64,000 bases of DNA, from the NCBI GenBank assembly GCA_001600055.1, contig BCIV01000004.1, positions 608,430 through 672,429 of the forward strand, read 5' to 3'. Each line of letters starts with the position of its first letter. Position 1 is the first letter of the stretch. Position numbers and translations under genes: made by a program. The DNA comes from Filobasidium wieringae (lineage: Eukaryota > Basidiomycota > Tremellomycetes > Filobasidiales > Filobasidiaceae). This document shows positions 32,254 through 44,827 of this stretch, in pieces. Under the pieces are notes generated by a model. The model saw nothing but the letters and a program-made list of their open reading frames with translations, searched no databases and had not been told where the DNA came from.

Positions 32254-32658
32254 GAATATATCGATCGATGCTGAAGGTCATTGCGAGCTCTGAGAATGGC
32301 TACAATCGGGCAGTCTGAATCAATCAAGCCTGCAATATTACCTGGCGGGAAAGGAAGGGAGACAAAGGGGGTGTGTAAATTCAAGTGATCAAATCTTAAT
32401 CTTAATCTCTGAGGCTTCTTTGTCTCAAGGAAATGCTTCATTGTTACTTACATGAGGGTGGCATATTGGTGACGTCCCTGACGAATGCCCTGAGGACGAT
32501 AAGTATCTGTACACTATTAACTGACGTCACATTCAAGAATGATTATTAATATCGTCGGTCTCCGCTCTTCAGGCGTGGTCTAGACTTTTGCGTCTCGGTT
32601 GCAATCGTAAATTTGCACTAATACATTGTCTAATTCTACTTTCTGCTTGTGGCACTGA
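32254..32658. other. Convergent 3' intergenic region
   Basis: No gene seen between the convergent RNase Z and Zn2Cys6 genes; AT-rich, likely 3' untranslated sequence and terminators of both. Confidence 0.5.
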
Positions 32659-34921
32659 TCAAGCTGCTTCTTCCTGTATGACTCCTGGATTGTTGAGGGG
32701 TGTGTTTGGGATGATAATGGACCGTTTAGAAGAAGGAGATGGTAATCTACTAACGTCCGAGGGGTACTGCGAGTCCGAGAGTCGATGCTGCATCAAAACG
32801 TTCTCTACCGAGCCCGCTGCTCCGTCGTCCGGTGAAGAGATCGCTGTGTTGTTCGCTGTGACTGTAGCGCTTCCAGTCGTCGTTGTTCCCGCATAATCGT
32901 CCCTCTTATCCATCTGCAACATGTTTCCCGCCGCAGCGGCAGCAGCATAGTGGCTATAAGGGTACGAAGTTTGGTTCGGATGCATCTTTTGTTCCACCAT
33001 TTCCTGCTTCCCTCCTGACACGGGATCATAATAGGTCGTAGGAGTGGCGTTCAAGTGGTAAGACGAGATCGAGTTCGAGTACCCTTGTTGCGAGTGAGGG
33101 TAAGTGGCCGTCAAGGAATTCCGGGGAGGGTATTCTCCATACGTGTTCCACGGAACAGATTGATTCCCCGCCAAACCTAGTTGAGCGTGTTGCACTTGAG
33201 CTTGAGATTGGGAAGCGGCGTGTTGCTGTTGTTGAGCGTGCATCTCTGCCATTTTTCTCGATTCTTGCCGATTGGCCATCCGCTCATCAAGCTCCATCAA
33301 GTTCATATAAGCATCCACTGAGTTCTGTGGCATACTATGTAATCGCGAAACAGGAGACCATCAGTCCTCTCCTACATAGTAGACACCTCAAACCTGACAC
33401 TCACCCATTTGCTCTAGGTTTCTTTCGTTCCGCGACGAATTCATCCCCTGTAGAATCGCCCGATCCCTGTCGTTTCTTCGCTGCCAGAGCTCGTATTGTC
33501 GCTTTCGGAAGATCATGCAAAGCCGGGTAGGTGCACTATCATTCCCCAGGAAACGATCAGCGTCTGTCCAAAAGCGCGGGTCGCGCTTCACAGGGGATAA
33601 TCAAACTCACCTCCCGTTTAGCGTTAATACACCTCTTACAGCTCGGACGACCTTCGTCGCACTTGACCCTCTTGACTCTACATCCAAGACAACCAGTCCT
33701 GCTCCTCGTATACTTTGTTTTCCTCGTTGGGCCTACTTGGCTCGCACTAGGGGAAGAGGATTCTCTAGGAGAGAGGTTCGGAGTAGTCTGTGCCGTATGC
33801 AAAGCGGAGGATGGGTGGGAGTGAGGATGTTGTTGTGGGTGACCTAGGATATGAGGGGTGGTAGGTCGAGAAAGGGAGTGGAATGGTCTATGGAACGGAT
33901 CCAATAAGGAGTTATTATACGCTATTGTGACGTTAAGATCCGCGCGGACAAGACAGAAAGGTAGCAAGGACGAATCAATCACCCGCTCATCTTCTCGAAC
34001 GATTTTCAAAGGGAGCTTACCAGACTCTCCTACATTTCCCCTTAGTCCTCCCGTAACAGCGTTGACCATAGCCATTTCGTAAGCCGTCTGATACTCCCCT
34101 TGACCCTGACCCGCGGGAACCGGACTAGCACGCGGGGTAGGATCCAAGCTCCCATAGCTCGGATGACGAGAATAAGGGTACCCTGGGTGTTGTGAAGGTG
34201 GGTAATTAGGGTGCATAGGGTAAGAGGCTGAGTAGTATGATTGATGTTGTTGATGTTGTTGAGCCTGGTGTTGTTGCTGTTGCTGCAGATGCTGCTGCTG
34301 CGCGTGAGACAGATGAGGCGAGTTGGAGGGTTGTTGCAGGGAAGACAGTATTCCGGTGGCAGATGGCGGGAACGTGTAAGGTGCGGAAGGGATATCATTC
34401 CCAGCGGTTGTATGGGGTTGGTAAGAAGCTTGTTGCTGATGCTGATGCTGATGCTGTTGTTGTGATTGTTGTTGATACAGATGAGGCAGACTTCTATAGA
34501 GATGAGCCGGGTTGTTGGGTCCTGGGTTATGACTGCTGGATGAAGCGTTTGCGGACGACGAATAGATGGCGGTAGGATCTGGATGTGTGAGGGCAGGAGA
34601 GACGGTGGTAGAAGATTGACCTCCGGGCTGATGGTGTTGTTGCTGGTGAGGATGATGATGAGCAGCTTGCTGTTGTTGCTGCTGCTGATTCTCAAAGAGG
34701 TATGCTTGTCTGTCGGAGCAAGTGGAAGAGGATGATAACGGACGGGGAGGAGAACGTCGGACAAGATCAGCAGCTGATTTCGAATTTTTCTCGTTCATTT
34801 CAAGAACGATTGATGGGACAGGTCGTCGATCTCGTCTGATTGCGGAATGTTTAGGTATCGTCTGGATGTAAGGCGAGTAGAACGAATGGCGAGGTTGGTG
34901 AGATCGCGTTGGGGTGGACAT
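32659..34921 (-). CDS. Zn(II)2Cys6 transcription factor with polyQ/His-rich N-terminus
   Basis: Three exons on the minus strand, start ATG 34919-34921. About 390 residues rich in Gln, His, Ser and Pro (several Q runs) precede the DNA-binding domain, which is unusual because most fungal zinc clusters sit near the N-terminus. The cluster reads GCLGCRVKRVKCDEGRPS then CKRCINAKRE, with the sixth Cys supplied by exon 2 (CTYP), giving CX2CX6CX6CX2CX6C exactly. The exon 1/2 intron lies between Glu and that last Cys. Basic residues follow (KKRQGSG, ERKKPRANG). The last exon (about 220 residues) has DAYMNLMELDERMANRQES and low-complexity Tyr/Ser/Gln sequence. No Fungal_trans middle domain is evident. 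Target genes unknown. Confidence 0.8.
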
Positions 34922-35276
34922 GGTGATGAAGCGATGTTGTCGTGTTCAATCGTCCGAAATGTCATTCCGACAATCTGATGGACGACTCCGTTTGATGTGA
35001 TTTTCGTGCTTTAGACTGCGGAAAACGCTTTTCACGCTCGGCAGGGAAAACTTTGAGACTTGTCACTTTTCCATTCGTTTTTTATATCCTTTGCTCTGGG
35101 ACATTTTCCTGGCAACTGTGCTCATCATTCGGCCATACGACGATGGCGATGAGAAGACGTTGTATGTCATCAGAAGCTTCAGAAGAGGACGACGTCGTCG
35201 CCCGACTCCGCTTTGATCACCCAATCAAATCACGCCAGCACATCCCGAATATACCCCGACCAAAGGACCCCCTCAT

Positions 35277-35534
35277 CTACGCTCGAACCCTCCTTTCCTG
35301 GTTCCCACCAATCAAGACGCATCCTTCCGCTCGAAACCTATCTCACCCGAACCAAAAGAGCGAAGACAGTACTCACAAATCGTTCGTACTGGCAGTGCCA
35401 GTCGTCGTCCCATTCACATTCCCTGCATTCGCATTCCCACTGCTCCCAGGAGCGGGGACGTTTGCACCATTGCCCGTTCCAGTCCCAGCCACGACGCCTG
35501 TAGCAGCGGCAGTAGTAAGATAACCCGCCGACAT
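35277..35534 (-). CDS. Small hypothetical protein (doubtful)
   Basis: An ATG at 35532-35534 opens a frame MSAGYLTTAAATGVVAG followed by a Gly/Asn/Thr/Ala-rich stretch ending STNDL, then a good donor GTGAGTACT. The nearest acceptor gives a 39-nt intron and a short second exon ending at TAG 35277-35279, about 76 residues in all. The intron is at the lower size limit and other acceptors are possible. No family is recognised. A plus-strand frame (35053-35523) overlaps it; at most one is real. Confidence 0.22.
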
Positions 35535-38100
35535 GATTATATGGTCCAAGCGTCAAGAAATCTCCGATTCTCCTTTCCTGCACGTTTATCGCTTGTCCAA
35601 TTCGACTGGTTATAAACGTTAAATGTCCTATAACGATCGATCAAACGCTTTCCCAAGGATGGAACCCGCTCCCTTGATCGCTTGTGATCAAAACTGCGTA
35701 TGCCCTATCCTTCTCCCTCGTGTGATGTTTATTTCCCGATCCCTCCTCTTTCTTCCTGTTCAGTAAATCCACTGATCAATCGATCCAAAGGACTCGCCCT
35801 CTGAGACAAAGGGTGAGATAAAGGGGTTGATCTAGGAAGAAGGGGGTTGATCCGCGCCGAATTGCGTTTGCTGGTGCGGGATGATGCCGGCCCGTGCGTA
35901 TAATGTTCTGCTGTGTTACTGTGAAACGTGATGGAATTTCTTCCTCTTCTGATAATCAACTGACTCGGCCGGGTCGGTTTTGATGGGGGATGAGGAATGC
36001 CGGGTGATCCGGCGGGTTGCTTTTTTCTCTTGTATCCAAGGCCAAGAACGGTATGGGAAGGGCGGGGTTGGAAGGATTGATTCTGTCGGATTTGCGATGA
36101 TGGTCTGGATGTAGACGTGGGTAGATCAGGAATTTTGATGTGAACGCAGTTGATGATGCAGATTGTAGATATTGATGAGGAGTAACCCGACTTGTTGCGT
36201 TTCGTGCGTAACCGAGCCGACGAGCTTCAGAATTGATTGCTAGTTTTCCCAACGGTGACCTCTAATTTCTTAAGTGTTTATGTCAAATCTATTCGTAGTC
36301 TATGATCCGTGATGCCTGTGATGAGGTGTTTGTAATGTGTTGATAGGATTCAAGGTTCCTGTGAGAGCTAACGAGGTAAGGGAAAAAGTTTGCAAGAATG
36401 AGGTATCGCTGATGACTAACGGTTCCCTTCAAAAAATTGGCCGATTAGAGAAATATGACGAGAAAAAAAGGGTCGTCTCCCATCTATGACCGGTCCAGTG
36501 GCTCGGTCGATTCTATCTTGTTCTACCAATCAATCGAAACCCTATCAGAACGATCCTCTCTATGTGTCTATGCAGGCTGATACCCAACACCTCTTCATAC
36601 TCACAAAATCAAGAGTTGTTGGTTCGGAAATCAACCTTTCCCAGCTGACAGCTGACGGCCACGCAAACGGGCACACACGAAAGGTACCACACGCCTCGTT
36701 TCCCTCAAGCTCGGGATGACGGAATAAAAAATCCCTCGTCGCGGAAAAGGGCAAAAGGGGAAAAAGGTCACCGGGATCCGCGGCGGCTTTGAGTGATCGT
36801 GGTTGTTTGTTTTGTTGTTGTGAAAGATAGGGGAAGATCTTTAGGATGGATCTATACACTGTATCAGTCGTATCCGAGGCAAGGGAATGGTTGCGATCCG
36901 ATCCCTTCCTTCAGAAATATAGCGACTAGATATGTATCTCAACTCGGACAACAGAATTCCCCGGGGGAGACAGGTCTGGCTTTTTTCGCCCAGCTGGAAT
37001 GGTATGAGTAATACACCGTACTGGCCGAGTCGGTGATTTCTTTTCGCAAGAGGGAATGGGAGACGACGACGATGATGATGGAGGTGCTGATGATCTATGT
37101 GAACTAACGAACGGACGGGAGTAAGTGTTCTGTTGCTTTCCTGTGTCGAAACACAGGACTGTATGAAAGGTCCAGAGGAGTGGTTCGACCTTGGCTCATG
37201 CGTGTGTTTGTTCAATAGCTCTCTAAACAACCCTGCGCATGCGGTCAGGCATGACAAATCGATCCTCATCATTTCGACATGCATCAACTCCCATATGGAC
37301 ATCTCAATCTACATCCCGAAATTGTTGCCTACCTCCGTCCAAAGCCCAGCTTATCGAAAGGCCTCGTTACCCAGATTTAGGGACCCTCATGGAGACCTAC
37401 CTGTCCTATCTTTGTCAGTCAAGCATCTTCATAGCCCCATCGGTCCTGCTGTATCATCCACGAATCTCAAAAGATAGGGCGTCACTACGCCAAGCCCTCA
37501 TCATCACCTGCCATTTAAATTAGTCAGGATCTCGCAGTTTCCCGCCTGGGGGGAGACGTTTCACATCGCACAAGACAATGCGATGCCACTACGAGCGCGA
37601 GAAAGTTTCACCCCGCTCGTCTGCCGGGCCGGCATGACAGATGACGCGTCTGATCGGATGTAATCCAGCCGAGGTTCTAGTGCGGGGAAGCTAAACGGCC
37701 GGTTTCTCCCGAGCGAGTTTCGAGAATGGGGTGATACGAAGGACTCGGAATGAATTGAAAGGAGGAGGCCATCATGTATGGCCAGACCATGTATAGTTGA
37801 AGCTTGTGTTCAGCCTAGGTGAAGCTGTCCAACGCACAACTCGAACAGTTCATATCAAGCCCTAGGGCCTAGCGAGACCTAAATTACTGTAATTACTGTG
37901 AGGCATTCCAGCAGCAGATTAGATAACGCTTAAACGCCAGCTGACCGCTGACCGAAGATTGCCCGATCAAGTCGGAAGGCAGGTAGGCAGGCGAAAGAAA
38001 ATACACCCATACCACTCATCGCTCGCTATTTCTGAAGCACATGTCATGTACGGAGGTATATTCTCGTAAAGTAGTGATCGTCGTTACAACATCCCATGGA
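35535..38100. other. Gene-poor region, about 2.6 kb
   Basis: No gene can be supported. Short frames on both strands have no recognisable domain or splice pattern. AT-rich and GC-rich patches alternate. It may contain an unrecognised non-coding RNA or fast-evolving small gene, but nothing in the sequence shows it. Confidence 0.4.
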
Positions 38101-39755
<1,655 letters not shown>

Positions 39756-39966
39756 GCTTCCCTTTCAAGGACTAGGGGCTGCGAGATCGCTGCTGGCTGT
39801 AAGAGGAAACCGGGTTAGGTGATCTACATCTTGTTGAATTCGTTCAAGGTAGACAAACGGGTGGAAACAAGACGGTGCAGATGACGATTCAAGGTGGTAA
39901 TAACTCGTTCGGTTCATCAGTTCATACAGCTGGTCTAGGTACACAAGCTCTCCAAGAACTCCAAAC

Positions 39967-40635
39967 TTAGATCAATTCGAAAACCCTCCTTCCACTCTTG
40001 ACGATCAACCACAAGTTTGCACCCAACCCAGCAAAGTAGGTGGCGCTCCTGACGACCGAGGCGGAAGTGGAGGACTGGTAGTAGTAGACAAAGTTGTAGG
40101 CTAGTCGGGAGACGATGTATCCGACTGAGAAGTTGGTCAAGGTCTTGGACGGGATTCGGGCAAAGTTTCCGGCGAGCTGTGAAGCAATTGTTTAGAATTG
40201 AGCAAGAAGGGTCAGGAGGAAAGTGTACTTACGACGGCGATACAGAACAAGGGAAGGTTCTCCATTCCGTTGGTGTGGATGGCACCCAATCGTCCACTGT
40301 TGTCCCAAGAGCAATGGACCATCAAAAACAATCTCTGAGGTCTATGTGTCTCGTGACTTACATCTTCTCCTTGAAAGTAGAGCTATCAGTAGCCTTGAAC
40401 TGGATAGGCCCGCGGGGAGACTCGTTGTCGAACCTGTCCCCGAGCATGATGACCTTCAAAGTGTGAGGAAGGAAGGCCAATCCGAAAGCCTATATCAAAC
40501 GAATGTAATTCAAATTCAGTATCGTGCGAGACCGCGGTATATGATGTCTTAGAGACGTACGGCAGGGATGGTGAGAATCGAGAGGTTTCGGTCGAAAAGA
40601 CCGGTTCGGAGACCCAAAGAGTTGGCAGCGGACAT
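39967..40635 (-). CDS. MAPEG-family membrane protein
   Basis: Start ATG 40633-40635, stop TAA at 39967-39969, four exons, about 155 residues. After MSAANSLGLRTGLFDRNLS comes AFGLAFLPHTLKVIML (first span), a short polar loop, then GRLGAIHTNGMENLPLFCIAV, whose (N/H)xxE(N)xP core and following hydrophobic helix mark the MAPEG superfamily (microsomal glutathione transferases and relatives). The third exon gives LAYNFVYYYQ and RSATYFAGLGANLWLIV, the last two helices. The protein has four predicted spans and sits in ER or mitochondrial membranes. Enzymatic activity is unproven in many fungal members. It is divergent from the Nudix gene, 537 bp apart. Confidence 0.8.
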
Positions 40636-41172
40636 TTTGGTAGTTTAGTTGGATTACTTGGCTGAGGTTGAGGGATCGTTAAAGTGCTATGAAGGTACGT
40701 TGATCCGCCAGAACAAGGGAATCCCAGCGAATTGATGAAGAAAGGTTATATACAACCGTGTGAGCGCTAGCAGAGATCCGGTGTAATCCGACGTCATAAT
40801 CGATAATTTCCGATTCCGAAATTGAAAAGACAGACACGTGTAATAGCTGTGCGTTTGATAACGGATTGCCAAGTACGTTTCCTCTCATGACATAGGGGAA
40901 TGCCCAGTCTGTCGGATATAGAGCAGTAGCATTGACAGCCTCTTCAGAGATCGAACCTATAGTGTTGAGTGTCCCTCGGTGTGCTGCGATCAGCTGACCA
41001 GATACCAAATTGGTGAACCTGAAACACGGTGAGTGAATAGAACGTGCTTCAACTGGCCGTACATACAGCTGCAAGTCTATGGTCAATCGAGAACTGATGA
41101 CGCCAGCAGATCGAGACCGCTTCACCTCACACACAATCGAGTTGTCCTTGACACTCCTCTCAACTGGAGCAA
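40636..41172. promoter_or_regulatory. Shared promoter region, MAPEG and Nudix genes
   Basis: 537 bp between divergent starts. A minus-strand frame at 40679-41134 lies here but has no family features. No specific element stands out. Confidence 0.4.
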
Positions 41173-42340
41173 ATGAACTGTGTCATCACTAGAGCTTTGT
41201 TACCTAAACTACGCCCACAGCCAAGACTTATCAACCATTCTATCCGTCTGTTCTCCGTTATCACAAACAAGATGTCTAAGTCACAAGAACCGAAGATCCT
41301 GGAGAGTATCGATTGCGAGACAGAGGGCATGAAGTGGATCAAATTGAGGAGGATCAATTGGCAAGATCAGACCGGCAGGAAGGTATGTATCCTTTTTTGG
41401 GAACGACAGAGTAGACATCCGAAGGCTGATGCCGATGCTTCGTGTAGCGAGTATGGGAATCAGCGGACCGTTCGACTAGGAAAGGAGATATTGATGGTCA
41501 GTTGTACTGTGTCTCAATGCGTGTGCATTGCTTTTCTAAATGCACTCATTGTCCAACGCTACAGCCGTTGCCATCATCGCCCTTATCTCTCACCCAAAGA
41601 AACCTCTCTCCACCGTTATCATCGAGCAATACCGACCCCCTGTTGGGAGATATATCATCGGTATGTCCTGCCCCGTGACTCTCATTTGATCCTTCCGCTA
41701 TCCCGTCTAACTGAAAATCCATTATTATACTACTTTTCACAGAGCTTCCTGCAGGTTTAGTAGACGAAGGAGAATCTGCCGAGTAAGCTCTCCTGGAGAT
41801 TCCGAATCTCATTCCCTTTTACTCGGAACGAGATTGACGAAGTCCCGAATTGCTAGGACCGCCGCGCTTCGAGAGCTTTATGAAGAGACGGGATACGGAG
41901 GAGGTGATAAAGGAGGCGGAGGTGGCCATGCTACTGTTCGAAAAGTCACTCCTATTCTCGTAAGCCTTGCCTAGTGTGAAAACGGTTCACCAGACTCAAC
42001 GATGGCGCGATGATAGGTTTCTGACCCAGGATTGACTGGAGCTAACATGAAACTAGTCACGATCGACGTCAAGTTGACAGAGGAAGATCCCGAACCCGAG
42101 GCAAAGTTGGACGAGGGGGAACATATTGTCAAACGGGTCGTCGAGGTGAAGGATCTTTGGAAGACTTTGGAAGGTTAGTCGATATCACAGAACGAATCAA
42201 ACCACGACACGGTATACCTTACGCTCCATGACCTTTTCCCGTTCCTTTTGTTAGAATATAATGAGAAAGGTTTCATACTGGACGCTCGCCTCTCACACTT
42301 TGCGTACGGTATGCACTTGACGCAAGAGTTGACTTCCTGA
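41173..42340 (+). CDS. YSA1: Nudix hydrolase, ADP-sugar pyrophosphatase (YSA1/NUDT5-like)
   Basis: Hydrolyses ADP-ribose and related nucleoside diphosphate sugars. Start ATG 41173 gives a 33-residue basic leader (MNCVITRALLPKLRPQPRL...) before a second in-frame ATG at 41272 (MSKSQEPK), suggesting mitochondrial and cytosolic forms. Stop TGA 42338-42340. Spliced exons read WIKLRRINWQDQTGRK, RVWESADRSTRKGDID, AVAIIALISHPKKP, VIIEQYRPPVGRYIIE and then the Nudix box, GLVDEGESAE joined to TAALRELYEETGY, with all catalytic Glu and Arg residues in place. Later exons give DPGLTGANMKLVTIDVKL and GFILDARLSHFAYG. The order matches YSA1/NUDT5. The Nudix box is itself split by an intron (about 41780-41853). 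Confidence 0.88.
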
Positions 42341-42604
42341 TGTGCACCAGCAAGCTCGATGAAACTTCGACGGTGTAGACCGATAAATACAAGTTGTATC
42401 GAACCGAATGATAAGTATACAAACGATATCTAGTACTGTTAGTTGAAACACAACCGAAACTAATTGCAAATATGCGCGTCATATCGCCAAAGGTCCAGGT
42501 CACTTCAGATTCTCACATGATCTCGTTCGAGTTCACATAGCGTATCGACGCTGCTGATGCGCGTTGACATCTGTCAATATAGGGGTCAGCCTTGGAGACA
42601 TGTC

Positions 42605-44477
42605 CTAGGAGCATCCGCTTCTCATCTTACTTCTCAGTCCCATTCCAGAAACGTTCCCATTGACGCCAAATGTTCCTCCTCCGCCACCGCCCATATTGTT
42701 CCCCATAATTCCACCATTAGATGGCCTACCGCCTCCAGCAGCCATCCTATTTCCTGCTCGCCTCTGCATATCTGCTAATGTATCGTGCAAACCGGTCATA
42801 GTTCCTTGTCCAGGTAAGTTGCCTCCGCCCTGGTTGGTCTGACGAGGAGTGCCTGTACCGAACCCATTGCCATGTGTCAGGTGGCGCTGTGGTTGAGCGG
42901 TTCTGCCAAACGATGTCGAGGCATCGCCAGAAAGCTCTACTGTTTCCTTGGGACGTTGTCTGCTAGGGAAACCCTGTGGTATATTCGCTCCAGGATCAGA
43001 TCGACGAGAGCCCGAAGGGGGAGGTATGGCAGGACGAGTGGTATGACGAGGCGTGGCCACGAATGGCGCTCGATTAGTATTTGCCTACAAAATATGGACG
43101 TCACTTCGTCAGCAAGGTCAGATGGGAGCTATGTGCTATAGAAAGACATACGTTGCCATAGTTGCCCATCAGCTGACTTTCCACCTCTTGCTCGCTTTCG
43201 TAACCCCCAGTGAACTGATCATTAACAGCTTCGCGCAGATCCATTGCGTTACCTAACGGTTGTTTCAATAGTAACTGACGACCGCAACGTCAGGTATCCT
43301 GCCAGTATCGAGGATAAGTAATCAGCTCACCTGTCTCTTTTGATTCATCACCTTGTCCAATTCGTGCTTGACTGTCTTCAGCTCCTCCGCCATCTTATAT
43401 ATTTGCGATTTCTGGATGTCCACTTGCTCCCGCAGTTTGAGGGTCTCTCGCTCTTGCGCCTGGTTAGTCTCTTCGGCTACATGTCACGAGACTCAGCGCT
43501 ACGGATTGGATCTTGGACGATCTCAAGACTAACCTTTGTGTGACTGCGCTTCAAGTGAATGCACCCGCTCTTTAGCTTGTCCGACGACATAATCCTGAAA
43601 CGCTCTGTACACGGAAGTATTTTCATTCAGTTTTTTGCCTACGCGAATCCCTTGCTGTAGACGCTGACGAAAGTTGGCTGGTTTGGTATGTCCAGAAAGA
43701 CATAGCTCTGTGGTGATCGTTATGTGAAGTCAGTTTTCTAGCTCTAGTCTCATAGAAGAAGGTGGGGTGGGTAGCTGAGAGACACTTGCCGTTGAGCGAT
43801 TTCCAAAATTACAGCGGGAGACAGTCCAGAGAGAACCGACTAAAGCCTTAGAACGGGGAGCTCAGTACCATATAATCCATATAATACTAGAACCAAGACT
43901 GACGGCTTTCCATTCAGTGCTAGGACGCATCGCCAGAGACTGTCGTGATTAAAAGCAAAGTCAACGGTAACAACGATCTTCGGGAAAAGCCATTGTGTCT
44001 CACAGTGATCTCGTCTCTGATCAAGCAAAGCATCACATCTGATGGTCAGTATTGGCTAAAGCTCAACAGGATTACGGCACAAGACTCACTCTCCTGGAAG
44101 ATGGCTTCGACATGCCGGACAAATCCTGTCGGCCGCAATCAAGGAGTTTGCACAAGGAGCTAGAAGTGATCGTGTTAGTCATGCAGGCTGGCAATATACC
44201 CAGGGTATGAAACGAGAATACCAACCACAGAATATATCTATAGAATTGTAGAGATCGAGAGCAAAATCAGTAGGCTTTCCGTAAATGTCGACAACTGGAA
44301 ATATAGCTAAGAACGGACGGGAACAGTTGGTCACTACAGCTTCGCCTAGGGAGGATAGAACAGCTCTGCATCTGTGTGCACATAGAAGATTAGTGGTGCG
44401 CCTAGGTGATATGGGAAGCGGGATGTAAGGTACCGGAGGTTGTTGCATAGCATCTCAATCTCTTTCGATTCGGCCAT
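42605..44477 (-). CDS. HEI10: HEI10/CCNB1IP1-type meiotic RING E3 ligase
   Basis: Crossover-control RING protein acting at recombination sites on the synaptonemal complex. Start ATG 44475-44477 (MAESKEIEMLCNNLR). Spliced exons give the RING: LCNNLRC, RAVLSSLGEAVVTNCSHIFC, APCANSLIAADRICPACRSH. Later come SVLSGLSPAVILEIAQR and AMSFWTYQTSQL, the diagnostic HEI10 linker, joined by an intron with GC donor (43789 downward). A long coiled coil follows (FQDYVVGQAKERVHSLEAQ, QERETLKLREQVDIQKSQ, AEELKTVKHELDKVMNQK), then a basic Gly/Ser/Pro-rich tail ending near RSKMRSGCS. Exon joins in the segment between RING and linker are the least certain. It sits downstream of PRI2 on the same strand with its own 350-bp promoter. 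Confidence 0.85.
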
Positions 44478-44827
44478 ATTGATGAGTAGAGTATGTGCGG
44501 AAGCAAGATATCTGGCGAGATATGGGTGGGTTATCGCTACGTGGTCAAGACCGGATCACCTTGCGGCTATCTTGGCTCCGAAACGTGCACTATGGATAAC
44601 TGTAGGATACGAGAATGCAACTCAAGAAGGTAAAAGGTAAGCAGGTCGCTCTGAAGGGATTTAGCGCAATGGGATAATAGACTATGAGACACGGACGCGA
44701 AAGCGCGATCAGATTTTGGTCCAGGCATCTTCCACTCATTTGGCTCTTCGACTTCGTGACATAATCATTAGATTTGATACAGCGATGTAAAAACCTCTCG
44801 TGACGCGAACTGAGCACTATGGGTATT
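44478..44827. promoter_or_regulatory. HEI10 promoter / PRI2 3' region
   Basis: 350 bp between the PRI2 stop and HEI10 start on the minus strand. No gene or clear motif seen. Confidence 0.4.

Noticed and set aside
33388..33591. Charged frame with RKRQYELWQRRNDRDRA on the minus strand
   Set aside because: Looks helical, but the correct frame here is the one that supplies the sixth zinc-cluster Cys (CTYP) and joins both neighbouring exons in phase.
35053..35523. 156-codon plus-strand frame near the Zn2Cys6 promoter
   Set aside because: Second half is low-complexity Pro/Val/Ala, antisense to the Gly/Asn/Thr-rich candidate; no domain is visible.
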